From positions 1-22,043 of the forward strand of contig SFGN01000044.1 of assembly GCA_004556565.1 (NCBI GenBank): a stretch of DNA of 22,043 nucleotides, given 5' to 3'. Shown here piece by piece: positions 14,460 to 22,043 of this stretch (the first letter of the stretch is position 1; the number at the start of each line of letters is the position of its first letter). The DNA is from Lachnospiraceae bacterium (GTDB lineage Bacteria > Bacillota_A > Clostridia > Lachnospirales > Lachnospiraceae). The notes beneath the pieces are model-generated. The model ran no database searches, was not told the DNA's origin, and was given only the letters and a program-made list of their open reading frames with translations. A program made the position numbers and the translations under genes.

Positions 14460-14972
14460 ATGTTATTTGGAAAAAAGAAAACAGCAGAAACTATTTTTTC
14501 TACTCATTATAAAGCGATGATAAAAATCGCAAAAACATCTCCCATTGCGCAGAATCCTGAGTTTGAACTGTTGCCAGCGATGTTTGTTATTACGGATTAC
14601 GCTGCTGCAAGTGCGCGAAAGGATCGACGATCGATTGCAAATGAAGTAACATGTGCGATGGCGACCATGTATAAAGGGCTCGATAATGTGTTGCTGGACA
14701 AGAGATGTGATTTATACGGTGAAATCATTCGAGGAAAGGATCTTCGCGGTGAATGGTTCCTGGGTGATATTTCTGCCTTAAGTGATAATGCCATATCAAA
14801 GTGCACGGCACTTCTTGGAGACATATTGTATAACCCGCAGTGTGCTGAAAACTACGACACAGCTCCGGTAGTAGTATATGATATTTTCGAGTCAATGAAA
14901 TATGCAGACTCAGTAATGAAGCCCTTGCTTGATGAAATGTTGAATCTCTTTAAGGATATCTACGATCTGTAA
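14460..14972 (+). CDS. Hypothetical protein of the third gene block (170 aa)
   Basis: I do not recognise this 170-aa protein. A short basic start (MLFGKKKTAETIF) leads into an all-helical globular body with ITDYAAASARKDRRSIANEV and a C-terminal helix (MKPLLDEMLNLFKDIYDL). No signal peptide, membrane helix or catalytic motif is visible. Its short N-terminus (MLFGKKK) resembles that of the Sel1 protein two genes further on (MGLFNKKKK), a weak likeness that could reflect a shared type of leader. The ATG at 14460 is supported by GGAGG at 14446-14450, which lies inside the inverted repeat described separately. Six bases separate it from the possible next start. Presence of a gene is well supported; function is unknown. 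Confidence 0.8.
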   Translation: MLFGKKKTAETIFSTHYKAMIKIAKTSPIAQNPEFELLPAMFVITDYAAASARKDRRSIANEVTCAMATMYKGLDNVLLDKRCDLYGEIIRGKDLRGEWFLGDISALSDNAISKCTALLGDILYNPQCAENYDTAPVVVYDIFESMKYADSVMKPLLDEMLNLFKDIYDL

Positions 14973-14986
14973 TTGAGGTGAGTAAA

Positions 14987-15388
14987 GTGGAGCGGCTTTT
15001 AGAACATGAAATCTTCGCAGCTGTTCTCGGAGATACTGTTAATCCGAATCATCTTAACAAGATAAGCGCACCCAATGGCAAAGGAGTCGGTTCATATTCT
15101 GACTGCGATGAATACATTATCAGTCATGCAGATCTCTATGCGGATTCAGATCTTACAAAATTGTTTAGGATCACGGACTATATCAAAAAAATTTGGGAAG
15201 AAAACAATATCGATTTCCGAGTCTATCTGTATCTAAAAGATATGAAGATTATCGGTGGACATGTTTTTAAGTATCGTGAACTTAGCCAGAGTGGGCATTT
15301 TAGACCGACAGGATATGAAACTGAAGCGACGCAACAAGAATTACGAATAGTTAAAAGAATATTATCTTTTGTTTCGGAGGAAAAGTAA
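14987..15388 (+). CDS. Hypothetical protein (133 aa) with GTG start
   Basis: I do not recognise this 133-aa protein. It appears soluble and alpha/beta, with DLTKLFRITDYIKKIWEENNIDFRVYLYLKDMKIIGGHVF in its middle (given here as consecutive segments DLTKLFRITDYI, KKIWEENNIDF, RVYLYLKDMKII). The start is placed at GTG 14987 because GAGGTGA (14975-14981) then has a five-base spacing. The same arrangement precedes the genes at 16546 and 17192, whereas a GTG at 14978 would overlap that SD. The stop codon is one base before the ATG of the next gene, so the two are probably translated together. Confidence 0.75.
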   Translation: MERLLEHEIFAAVLGDTVNPNHLNKISAPNGKGVGSYSDCDEYIISHADLYADSDLTKLFRITDYIKKIWEENNIDFRVYLYLKDMKIIGGHVFKYRELSQSGHFRPTGYETEATQQELRIVKRILSFVSEEK

Positions 15389-15389
15389 C

Positions 15390-16535
15390 ATGCGTACAGA
15401 TAGCCAAAAAAACGAAATTCTCAAAGGGTACTTGGAGACTCTTTGTAAGTGCTATTCATCCGGTAGATTTGAAAACTTATTTCCTCTTCTTGCCGATGAT
15501 TGCGTCTTTGAATCTCAGTGGGTTTTGACGCCCAATACTGGTAAAGCAGCCGTTGTCGACTATTTTATTGGGAAAGGTGCAACTCTTCGCAAGAATAACT
15601 GCTGTCCGACTTGCACGATAGTTGAGTTCGTTGGCAGCTTGAATACCATAAAAAACGCGGAGGTTCATCTTAATGGCGGAGAAGCTCAGAGGGCGTCGTT
15701 TGGACTTTTGTATCCGGAAGGCAAGCTTGCTATGCTTATGTGCCAAACTTTGAACGATGTAACCAATGGGGTTATCGTTGATCTCCAGCTTGATGAGAAC
15801 GATTGCATTTCCCGAATTGATTTGTGTATGCCGGAACTGTTCAATTTCAAACACTTTGCCGGGCCGTTTGAAATTGAAGGCGAAGAGGATTTGGATGATC
15901 AGACAATTGAGGCTGAAATCAAGAGGATGCTTGATGAGGCTGAAGATGATTTCTCGGAGTTGGATGATTTTATTTCTTCTTATGAGGATTCTTACTCTGG
16001 GGACATTGCAGACTTCGCATTTCGCGCAGCGATTCAATCCGGTAAAACAGAATATGTGGATGAACATGCCGATGATTTTGATTTGAATGACGGGGACGGT
16101 TACAGTACGTATTTATACGAAACTGACGATGAAGAAATGCAGGAAATCCTCATGAATCACGGAGCATTCAAATCTTGGGACGATTATGAAGATTGTCGAT
16201 TTGCAATGGAGACCGTGAACGGCGAGATCCTTGCGTTTGACTCGGATTTTCAGCAAGAGGTCTTCAAAAAGTACAAAGAAACATATGAACTATCTGACGA
16301 GAGAATTGCAGAAATCATTTCCGATGGTATTTACGATGACGCATCGGGTCGAGATGTCGAAGATGATTTAGCCACGATGGGTGTTTCGATCAATGACGAT
16401 GAATTATCATTTGAAGACAAATGCGGAGACGGTGGATATGAACTCATGGAACTTTTAGAAGACCTTGGTTGGGATTGCTCCTTTGAAGGCGATTCATGGA
16501 AACTGGAAACAATAGGCGTCTATTTTATAAAATGA
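15390..16535 (+). CDS. NTF2-like protein with acidic and ankyrin-like segments
   Basis: This is a 381-aa soluble protein, strongly acidic. Residues 1-150 look like an NTF2/SnoaL-type cone fold (YLETLCKCYSSGRFENLF, LLADDCVFESQW, GKAAVVDYF). A very acidic linker follows (about 158-200). Residues 205-245 have an ankyrin-like pattern (FAFRAAIQSGKTEYVDEH, then a D-rich turn and EEMQEILMNHGA), and a C-terminal domain of about 130 residues is unassigned. The start is ATG 15390, with GGAGG at 15376-15380. NTF2-like and ankyrin-like modules occur in immunity proteins of polymorphic-toxin systems, which fits the neighbouring Sel1 and WG proteins. No catalytic residues can be assigned. Domain calls are by eye and tentative. 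Confidence 0.78.
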   Translation: MRTDSQKNEILKGYLETLCKCYSSGRFENLFPLLADDCVFESQWVLTPNTGKAAVVDYFIGKGATLRKNNCCPTCTIVEFVGSLNTIKNAEVHLNGGEAQRASFGLLYPEGKLAMLMCQTLNDVTNGVIVDLQLDENDCISRIDLCMPELFNFKHFAGPFEIEGEEDLDDQTIEAEIKRMLDEAEDDFSELDDFISSYEDSYSGDIADFAFRAAIQSGKTEYVDEHADDFDLNDGDGYSTYLYETDDEEMQEILMNHGAFKSWDDYEDCRFAMETVNGEILAFDSDFQQEVFKKYKETYELSDERIAEIISDGIYDDASGRDVEDDLATMGVSINDDELSFEDKCGDGGYELMELLEDLGWDCSFEGDSWKLETIGVYFIK

Positions 16536-16545
16536 GGTGAGCGTA

Positions 16546-17130
16546 ATGGGGCTGTTCAATAAAAAGAAAAAGCAAGAGGCCAATAAAGCCACAACGGAAA
16601 ATATGAGCGAATTCGATAGAGATATTCGTGAATTGCTGGCACGGGACGATATTCAGTGCCGACCGGAAATCTGCGAGGCAGAATTCAAAAAAGGAATGTC
16701 CCTTCTCGAAGAGAATCCGACAGAAGATAAGGTCCATCGTGCTTACGACATTATGGGCAATCTCGCCTCACAGTTTGACTACATTCCTGCAATTATGTGG
16801 ATGGGCGATTTCGCAGAGAATGTAATGCAGAATGCAGAACAAGCGGTTTTCTGGTATAAAAAAGCCGCCGATTTGGGTGACGGAAATGGAGCCCGTTGCT
16901 ATGCCGATATGCTAATGACCGGTAATGGCGTCGCAAGAAATCCGCAGCAAGCCATGCACTATTATGCCGACGCAGCTGACAAAGGTGTTCCGGAAGCCTC
17001 TTTTGTTCTCGGTGAGTTCCTCCGAAATAGTGGAGATAGAGAAAATGCGATAAAGGCTTACAAACAGGCTCTCGCTGGCGGATATCAGCCAGCTTCTATT
17101 AGATTACAGCAGATGGGCGTAAAACTATAA
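16546..17130 (+). CDS. Sel1-like repeat protein
   Basis: This 194-aa protein has tandem Sel1/TPR-type helical repeats in its second half: AEQAVFWYKKAADLGDGNGA (97-116), PQQAMHYYADAADKGVPEAS (133-152) and ENAIKAYKQALAGGYQPAS (166-184). The short basic start (MGLFNKKKKQ) is followed by a helical N-terminal half. Sel1 repeats are protein-interaction scaffolds found in adaptor, effector-binding and immunity proteins. No signal peptide is present, so it should be cytosolic. The start is ATG 16546 because GAGGTGA (16534-16540) lies five bases upstream; a GTG at 16537 overlaps that SD. It is 10 bases from the preceding stop. The partner of the repeats is unknown. Confidence 0.87.
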   Translation: MGLFNKKKKQEANKATTENMSEFDRDIRELLARDDIQCRPEICEAEFKKGMSLLEENPTEDKVHRAYDIMGNLASQFDYIPAIMWMGDFAENVMQNAEQAVFWYKKAADLGDGNGARCYADMLMTGNGVARNPQQAMHYYADAADKGVPEASFVLGEFLRNSGDRENAIKAYKQALAGGYQPASIRLQQMGVKL

Positions 17131-17143
17131 TAAATTCAATGTA

Positions 17144-17173
17144 TTGACGGCATATAGATGATAGCAGTCTAAT
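17144..17173 (+). promoter_or_regulatory. Possible internal promoter
   Basis: TTGACG (17144-17149) and TCTAAT (17168-17173) are 18 bp apart in the 61-base gap after the Sel1 gene. The -35 is good and the -10 moderate. The distance to the next start (17192) leaves a very short leader, so this is tentative. Confidence 0.35.
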
Positions 17174-17191
17174 GCTTAACAGGTGATAAGG

Positions 17192-18247
17192 ATGAAATTA
17201 TTTGGTGATTTTGAAGCGGTAAAGTTTAATGAAGAAAACCTAATTTTTGTTACGCATGATAGGTTTTTATACTACATTTATAATCCTGCTTGGAAGCATT
17301 GGAAAAAACATGGAAATGCCGGAAACGACACTATCACGGTTCAAAATTATGATGATGTTAGTAAAGAAGAATTGACGGAAGCAATGCAGGGCAAGTTCCC
17401 TCAAAAGGAGACCGATTTTATGCGTCTATGTCATCCTTCCGAACTATGCATTAGAGATATGCTGGATCTGTATAAAGAGGACTATTCTGATTATATGTCA
17501 GACTCGCCGATTTATCATGCAACCCATCATCTCCTTTTGGAGTCTGATATTTGCTTTAAGTCGTATTTACGGCTGAGAGAACTCTTTGACAAAGCCTTAG
17601 CAGAGCGAAAAGACCACAGGCAAGTATTCTATGAAATTAAAGATCTTAGCTTTGATATTATGGGCAGGGATATCTTTAAGAGGGAAATTGGCATTGTCGA
17701 TGGACATGACAGTTCATCATATTTTTGGATTATGCCTGTGAGGATCGTTGACCATTCGGATACAGATGGAATCGACAACGTCGCTGAAATGAGAAGTAGC
17801 GAAATCTCTATCGAAGAAGACGATGTTGCTCAATATCTTACTCCCTTCCTTTACAAATACTTTGACGATGAGCTTGAGGCGAACAAAGAGAGATTGGATG
17901 CAAATGGCTTTGAATGGTACTTAACGCATAACTTCTTTACATTTGAGGCTATTGGGAATGTCCTGGCTGATATTCGGGATACGGTTGATGCACTTTCTTT
18001 CGGCAGAGACAACGACTATACATCTGAATTACGCAAAAAAAGAGGAATGGCAACCTATGAACTGCTGTATGCAAGGGATCTCACTAAAGAGCAGATTGAC
18101 GCATACAATAAAAACCGGCCACAAGAGGACGATACGGAGATCGAACTGATAGTTGATTTCTACCGGCGCTTCATTTATCGAATGGAGTATATGCTGAAAG
18201 TTGGTCAGGAGAAGGGATATAATTTGATCTCTTTTATGGGACCATAA
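17192..18247 (+). CDS. Hypothetical protein (351 aa)
   Basis: I do not recognise this 351-aa protein. It is soluble and mostly helical. The N-terminal segment (MKLFGDFEAVKFNEENLIFV) is followed by YNPAWKHWKKHGNAGND and a long helical body with conserved-looking LRLRELFDKALAERKDH and DFYRRFIYRMEYMLKVG near the C-terminus. There is no catalytic motif that I can name. ATG 17192 is preferred because AGGTGA (17181-17186) lies five bases upstream, matching the initiation pattern of neighbouring genes; a GTG at 17183 is inside that SD. The next gene starts 35 bases after the stop. Confidence 0.78.
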   Translation: MKLFGDFEAVKFNEENLIFVTHDRFLYYIYNPAWKHWKKHGNAGNDTITVQNYDDVSKEELTEAMQGKFPQKETDFMRLCHPSELCIRDMLDLYKEDYSDYMSDSPIYHATHHLLLESDICFKSYLRLRELFDKALAERKDHRQVFYEIKDLSFDIMGRDIFKREIGIVDGHDSSSYFWIMPVRIVDHSDTDGIDNVAEMRSSEISIEEDDVAQYLTPFLYKYFDDELEANKERLDANGFEWYLTHNFFTFEAIGNVLADIRDTVDALSFGRDNDYTSELRKKRGMATYELLYARDLTKEQIDAYNKNRPQEDDTEIELIVDFYRRFIYRMEYMLKVGQEKGYNLISFMGP

Positions 18248-18282
18248 GGTAGGAAGGCTATATCTCGAAAGAGGAGATTGAA

Positions 18283-19392
18283 ATGAAAGAATTATTTTCA
18301 AAGCCAGGTAAAAGTGTTCGACTGGCCGATAAGGAACGAATGATATTTGACTTCGGCAATGGGGATTATTATGACATAAAAGGCAACGCTGTCCCCGCAG
18401 AAGACTCGTTTGCATACAAGTATGTTGATAATACATCGAATGATCCTTGGGAACAGGACTGGATTGACGATGAAGGCATCGAAGAAAAACTGATATCCGA
18501 ATCAACTGTTGAACCGGAAAATGAAATAGATGATATGTTTGGCAACTTTGGTTTCAAAAACAAAGCGGGTGAATTTGTTATCGAGCCTCAGTATGCTTTT
18601 GCGCATGAGTTTACCTGTGGGCTGGCTGCCGTGAATCTAAACCGAACTTGGTATAAAACGGAGGAAGGCCGTAGATTTTACGAAAATCATTTCGGATATA
18701 TTGACGACCACGGAAAGACGATAATTCCTTTTGCTTACGATGAAGCGTGGCCTTTTAATAAGTACGGGGTTGCAGTTGTTGAAACATTAGATGATGTTTT
18801 CCTGATTGATACGACAGGAAAAACGATACCAGGTACAGAAAACTTTGCTTTTGAGCACTATTATGATTATGACGATCGTTTCCTTGAATTTACCGACAAG
18901 CAGGCAAATTTCAACTATAAACTTGGTGATGACTTGCCTGTGGGCCTTTATGACACCAAAGAACGGAAAGTAATTTTAGAACCTTCCGTAGATGATGTTA
19001 TCCAGTGGTCGGAAGACGAGATCCTTGTTTATGAACGTGGCGGAGAATATGGCGAAAGTGATTTTAAGCAGCACTATATAAACAGCAAGGGCGAAAAATT
19101 ATACCCTTGGCTGAACAACAAAAACTTTGCAATTGTAGAGAGACCGAATAAATCACGAGTAACTGTCGTTGCGATTTCGAAATATTTTGAATTAAGCGGA
19201 AATCCAACCAGTTTCTTTCCAATTAACGGCAAGAAATATGAACGTGTGTTTATGTATGGACTATACTCACCAAAAGAATTTTTCATTCTTCCAATGGAAT
19301 ATGAGAGAATCAATGAAGTGGCTGACAATGTTTTTGCTTGTCAGAAAGATGGGATTTGTACATTGATTGCTTTAGATGAGAGTGATTATTGA
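18283..19392 (+). CDS. WG-repeat protein
   Basis: This 369-aa protein contains WG-type beta repeats (G-F/Y-I-D-x-x-G-K-x-I-x-P-x-Y). The clearest are FGFKNKAGEFVIEPQY (about 86-101) and FGYIDDHGKTIIPFAYDEA (about 137-155). Weaker copies follow (VGLYDTKERKVILEPS; YINSKGEKLYPW). An acidic N-terminal segment of about 80 residues precedes them. WG repeats build beta-rich binding scaffolds, and WG proteins are frequent in Firmicutes and Bacteroidetes accessory loci, including immunity clusters. The start at ATG 18283 has GAGGAG shortly upstream (about 18270-18275). It is cytosolic by sequence and ends 11 bases before the next ATG. Confidence 0.85.
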   Translation: MKELFSKPGKSVRLADKERMIFDFGNGDYYDIKGNAVPAEDSFAYKYVDNTSNDPWEQDWIDDEGIEEKLISESTVEPENEIDDMFGNFGFKNKAGEFVIEPQYAFAHEFTCGLAAVNLNRTWYKTEEGRRFYENHFGYIDDHGKTIIPFAYDEAWPFNKYGVAVVETLDDVFLIDTTGKTIPGTENFAFEHYYDYDDRFLEFTDKQANFNYKLGDDLPVGLYDTKERKVILEPSVDDVIQWSEDEILVYERGGEYGESDFKQHYINSKGEKLYPWLNNKNFAIVERPNKSRVTVVAISKYFELSGNPTSFFPINGKKYERVFMYGLYSPKEFFILPMEYERINEVADNVFACQKDGICTLIALDESDY

Positions 19393-19403
19393 AAGGTAAA
19401 AAA

Positions 19404-20111
19404 ATGAATCTGAATCTGAATAAAAGAGATTGTCCAGTTAAAATCAAATTGGTTCCATATGGCGGCGGCTGGACGGATGTATATGCCGATTTCGGAGATG
19501 GTGAGCTATATTTCATCATTTCGGATGTCCTTGGAGATTCCTTTGAAACTTTTATGAAGGTTTTATATCATCTATATCCAGAAAATTCAGATCCAGAAGA
19601 CACATACGATTTACTTGAATGTAAATATGGTGTCTGCCGTCACACGGAAAACGGATATGAGGTTGAGCGAATCGTAGATGATACAAAAGAAGAAGAGTTG
19701 CCTTGTGTTATACAAGATATTCCTTGGAAAGCGAGCTTTGTATGGGATGAAGAAGGTTCTTGTTCAAAGTGGACTATTGAAAGAACTCCAGACTTAAGCA
19801 CTTCCTTTACGATCAAAATCAGCATAGATATTTGTCGTGATGAAGATAAACACTATGAGTATGAACTGAAGTATCAAGATGTTTGCTATGCTGTCGCAGA
19901 CGCCTGTACAAAGGCCTTGAAAAAGCACGGATTTTGGGGATATCACCATTCTTGTTATACGCCCGATATGAATGTGAGATATTTGCTATTTCTTAAGTCC
20001 GTCGGTCTGGGTAATATGGAAGCAAGAAAGCTTACCTATTATGATGAAAAAGGGCAAGGAGAAACATCCGACTTTGAAAAGGAAATGGAACTGCTCTTGT
20101 TTGACATGTGA
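19404..20111 (+). CDS. Hypothetical protein (235 aa) between two WG-repeat genes
   Basis: I do not recognise this 235-aa protein. The N-terminal half is beta-rich (VKIKLVPYGGGWTDVYADF, GELYFIISDVLG), and the middle gives WKASFVWDEEGSCSKWTIER followed by an alternating strand region. The C-terminal helix ends FEKEMELLLFDM. It is acidic and soluble, with no catalytic or membrane signature. The ATG at 19404 is chosen because AAAGG (about 19392-19396) provides a modest SD; an in-frame TTG at 19389 overlaps the WG gene. It sits 11 bases after the first WG gene and 43 bases before the second, consistent with one transcript. Confidence 0.75.
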   Translation: MNLNLNKRDCPVKIKLVPYGGGWTDVYADFGDGELYFIISDVLGDSFETFMKVLYHLYPENSDPEDTYDLLECKYGVCRHTENGYEVERIVDDTKEEELPCVIQDIPWKASFVWDEEGSCSKWTIERTPDLSTSFTIKISIDICRDEDKHYEYELKYQDVCYAVADACTKALKKHGFWGYHHSCYTPDMNVRYLLFLKSVGLGNMEARKLTYYDEKGQGETSDFEKEMELLLFDM

Positions 20112-20154
20112 ATTGGATAGTAAAAGATTTTCCCTATGTTGAGGTGATTAGATT

Positions 20155-22043
20155 TTGAAGTATTATAACTATTCCGTAAAAGAGTTGCTAACCGATTTTT
20201 ACGGTGATGATCCCATATTTGCAATGCGCAAACCTCATGATTCTGTTCACAAATCGGAGGAGGATTTGAAAAACCTTCTTCCGCTTGAATGGCAGTATGC
20301 CGATGAAAAGGTATTGCATCTGTTTGTTGATTCGGCGTTTTTAACCGACACAGTTCTTTTTGATGATTACATCGCATACATTGGTCAGTTCAAAGATGAA
20401 AAGATAGTCTACCTCATGTTTATGCTGACAGAGGACGATCCGTTCTTTCACATTGACATAGAGTACGCCGAGGCCTTACTACACGAGTGGAGCCTAAAAG
20501 GATACAAGGCGTCAATTCTCAGAGAGTGTATTGATGTTGACTATTATGGAAATGATCATTCTAATGGCTTTCATTTTGGCACCCATTCATCACCCGGACG
20601 CGGACACGCACTTCATGAAATAAAAGCTGTCAACGGCAAAGACATTCTTGTATTCTCGCAACATTCTTGTTGGGAGAGTTACTATCGCAAAATAAAATCG
20701 GTTTCACAAAGTTCTAAAACAGCGGAATATGAGTGCTTGTTTGAGCCGGATGTAACTATATCTTCTGGAGAGGAAAAAGAGAAAGTAACTCTTTCCACAG
20801 GTATTGATAGTGTAAAAGCGTTTTTTGAAAGCAACTCGCCAGTCAAACTGGCATATAAGGAATTCAAAAACACAGACTCTTATTCTCAAATACTTGTTGC
20901 GGGAGATAAAGTTCTGGATCTATATGTTGACAGATTGAACCTCATATCTGAAATCAATCTATCCGACATTAGTTGCGGAGATAGGATCATTGTTGACCAG
21001 TCCGAAAATGAATGCATAAGCTTGATTGATCAGATTCCGAACATCGTCAGTATCCGTGCGCTTGATCCTGTTCAAATGCATAGTTTGGCTTTGCAAATAA
21101 ACTATGGAGGGGACAATAAACGAAACTATTATTTAGCTTGCTTTGACGGCAGAACGGTACCGGGGATTGTTGAAGTTGATGGTCACAAATTCTCAACCAA
21201 TGTTCTTCACTCAGTGTGCCTTGATAGTGCGGGAAATGTGCATTTTTCCAATGGATATGTTATTCCGAAGCACATCCTTTATTATCGCAGTTTTCGGCAA
21301 GTCCAACCTACATATACAGGAACGGTGATTTGTAATAAGAACAACATAAAAATCAAGTCCGTATATAAATTGCCATTAACCGAGTTTAAGGGCCATTTTT
21401 CTGTCCGACAGTATTGGGGAAATCCAGACGAATGCTTCGGGCCAAAAAAAGCATGGTTGGACAGCAAAGGCCGGAGAATTAGTGATATCACTCTTTCCAC
21501 TATAGAGAGCAACGATGAATATGATAATGAGGCCACCCTTGTCTCAGTTGAACCTACCTTCAAATACGGCTTCATAAAAAATGACGGCACTTGGCTCGTT
21601 CCGCCTATTTATGATAAGTCTGAAAAATTCTATGACGGATGCGCTAAGGTGACCAGAAATGTTGATGGCACTGAAAAAACTTTCCTTTTGACAAAAGAAG
21701 GCATAGAAAAACCTTTCGATTTTCCTGTAGATGTAGAGGCATTTACAAATAATCGTTGTGCATTCAATGCTGAAAAGTGGACCGGTGAATGGCCAGACTC
21801 TGGGTATTACTGGGATTACGATTGGGTAACTCCGGGTAAATGGGGATTTATTGACTCTGAAGGGAAAGTCATCGTTGAACCTAAATATGTTTTTGCTGCG
21901 GGTTTCTATAATGGTGGTGGAGATCATTCCGTTGTTGCAAGATTTGTGGACGATAAACTTTGCTGGGGCGTTATAGACCTATATGGAAACGAGGTGATTC
22001 CCTGCAAGTATCCATGCCTATATTGCCGCTGGGGTGAAGCTGT
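20155..22043 (+). CDS. Large WG-repeat protein, 3' end beyond the window
   Basis: The frame is open from TTG 20155 to the last base, giving at least 629 residues, and the gene continues outside. No ATG lies near the strong SD GAGGTGA (20141-20147), so the TTG seven bases downstream is the best start. The first 450 residues form an unassigned region (for example FSQHSCWESYYRKI). WG repeats follow: YGFIKNDGTWLVPPIYDKS (about 472-490), WGFIDSEGKVIVEPKY (563-578) and WGVIDLYGNEVIPCKY (604-619), each in the G-x5-G-x-x-x-x-P-x-Y layout. It is the second WG protein of the cluster and probably a binding scaffold. Whether an effector domain follows at the C-terminus cannot be seen here. Confidence 0.82.
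   Translation, partial: MKYYNYSVKELLTDFYGDDPIFAMRKPHDSVHKSEEDLKNLLPLEWQYADEKVLHLFVDSAFLTDTVLFDDYIAYIGQFKDEKIVYLMFMLTEDDPFFHIDIEYAEALLHEWSLKGYKASILRECIDVDYYGNDHSNGFHFGTHSSPGRGHALHEIKAVNGKDILVFSQHSCWESYYRKIKSVSQSSKTAEYECLFEPDVTISSGEEKEKVTLSTGIDSVKAFFESNSPVKLAYKEFKNTDSYSQILVAGDKVLDLYVDRLNLISEINLSDISCGDRIIVDQSENECISLIDQIPNIVSIRALDPVQMHSLALQINYGGDNKRNYYLACFDGRTVPGIVEVDGHKFSTNVLHSVCLDSAGNVHFSNGYVIPKHILYYRSFRQVQPTYTGTVICNKNNIKIKSVYKLPLTEFKGHFSVRQYWGNPDECFGPKKAWLDSKGRRISDITLSTIESNDEYDNEATLVSVEPTFKYGFIKNDGTWLVPPIYDKSEKFYDGCAKVTRNVDGTEKTFLLTKEGIEKPFDFPVDVEAFTNNRCAFNAEKWTGEWPDSGYYWDYDWVTPGKWGFIDSEGKVIVEPKYVFAAGFYNGGGDHSVVARFVDDKLCWGVIDLYGNEVIPCKYPCLYCRWGEA

Noticed and set aside
1..22043. tRNA, rRNA, integrase, relaxase, transposase or attachment site
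   Set aside because: I found no sequence or protein signature for any of these in the window.

Overview
All recognisable genes in this window lie on the + strand. The sequence looks like an integrative conjugative element (ICE) of a gut-type Clostridia (Lachnospiraceae/Oscillospiraceae-like). The evidence is a VirB4-type ATPase, a class B sortase and a CHAP cell-wall hydrolase in the order known from Firmicutes Tn1549/CTn-type elements, with strong Shine-Dalgarno (SD) sequences and TTG/GTG starts. The species cannot be fixed from the sequence alone.

Region 1 (1-3320) is the conjugation module: the 3' end of a VirB4-like ATPase, srtB, and a membrane-anchored CHAP hydrolase with an Ala/Lys-rich N-terminal half. 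It closes with a strong intrinsic terminator. Region 2 (3381-9726) opens with a near-consensus promoter. It encodes a small XRE regulator, a 335-aa companion protein, a 1557-aa single-chain restriction-modification-like enzyme and a DUF4186 protein, all tightly spaced or overlapping. The large enzyme reads as a GIY-YIG-like nuclease, a DEAH helicase, an NPPY adenine methyltransferase and an HNH-like C-terminus. Region 3 (9723-13548) continues with a PHP-ABC ATPase fusion, a small helical partner, a WYL regulator and a SLOG-like Rossmann protein. Regions 2 and 3 together form a defence-type cargo island with almost no intergenic space.

Region 4 (13549-22043, open at the right) is a run of eight mostly unrecognised soluble acidic proteins. 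They include a protein with five repeated aromatic-Ser-Arg motifs and an HTH-like C-terminus, an NTF2-like/ankyrin-like protein, a Sel1-repeat protein and two WG-repeat proteins (the second runs off the window). No membrane segments, transposase or nuclease motifs are visible there. The cluster resembles polymorphic-toxin immunity arrays, or it may be an uncharacterised multi-protein system. A 69-nt leader with a 14-bp inverted repeat that buries a ribosome-binding site is the most distinctive non-coding structure in it.

I saw no tRNA, rRNA, CRISPR array, insertion sequence or attachment site. The longest gap between genes is about 200 bases (3271-3471); it holds the terminator and the promoter.
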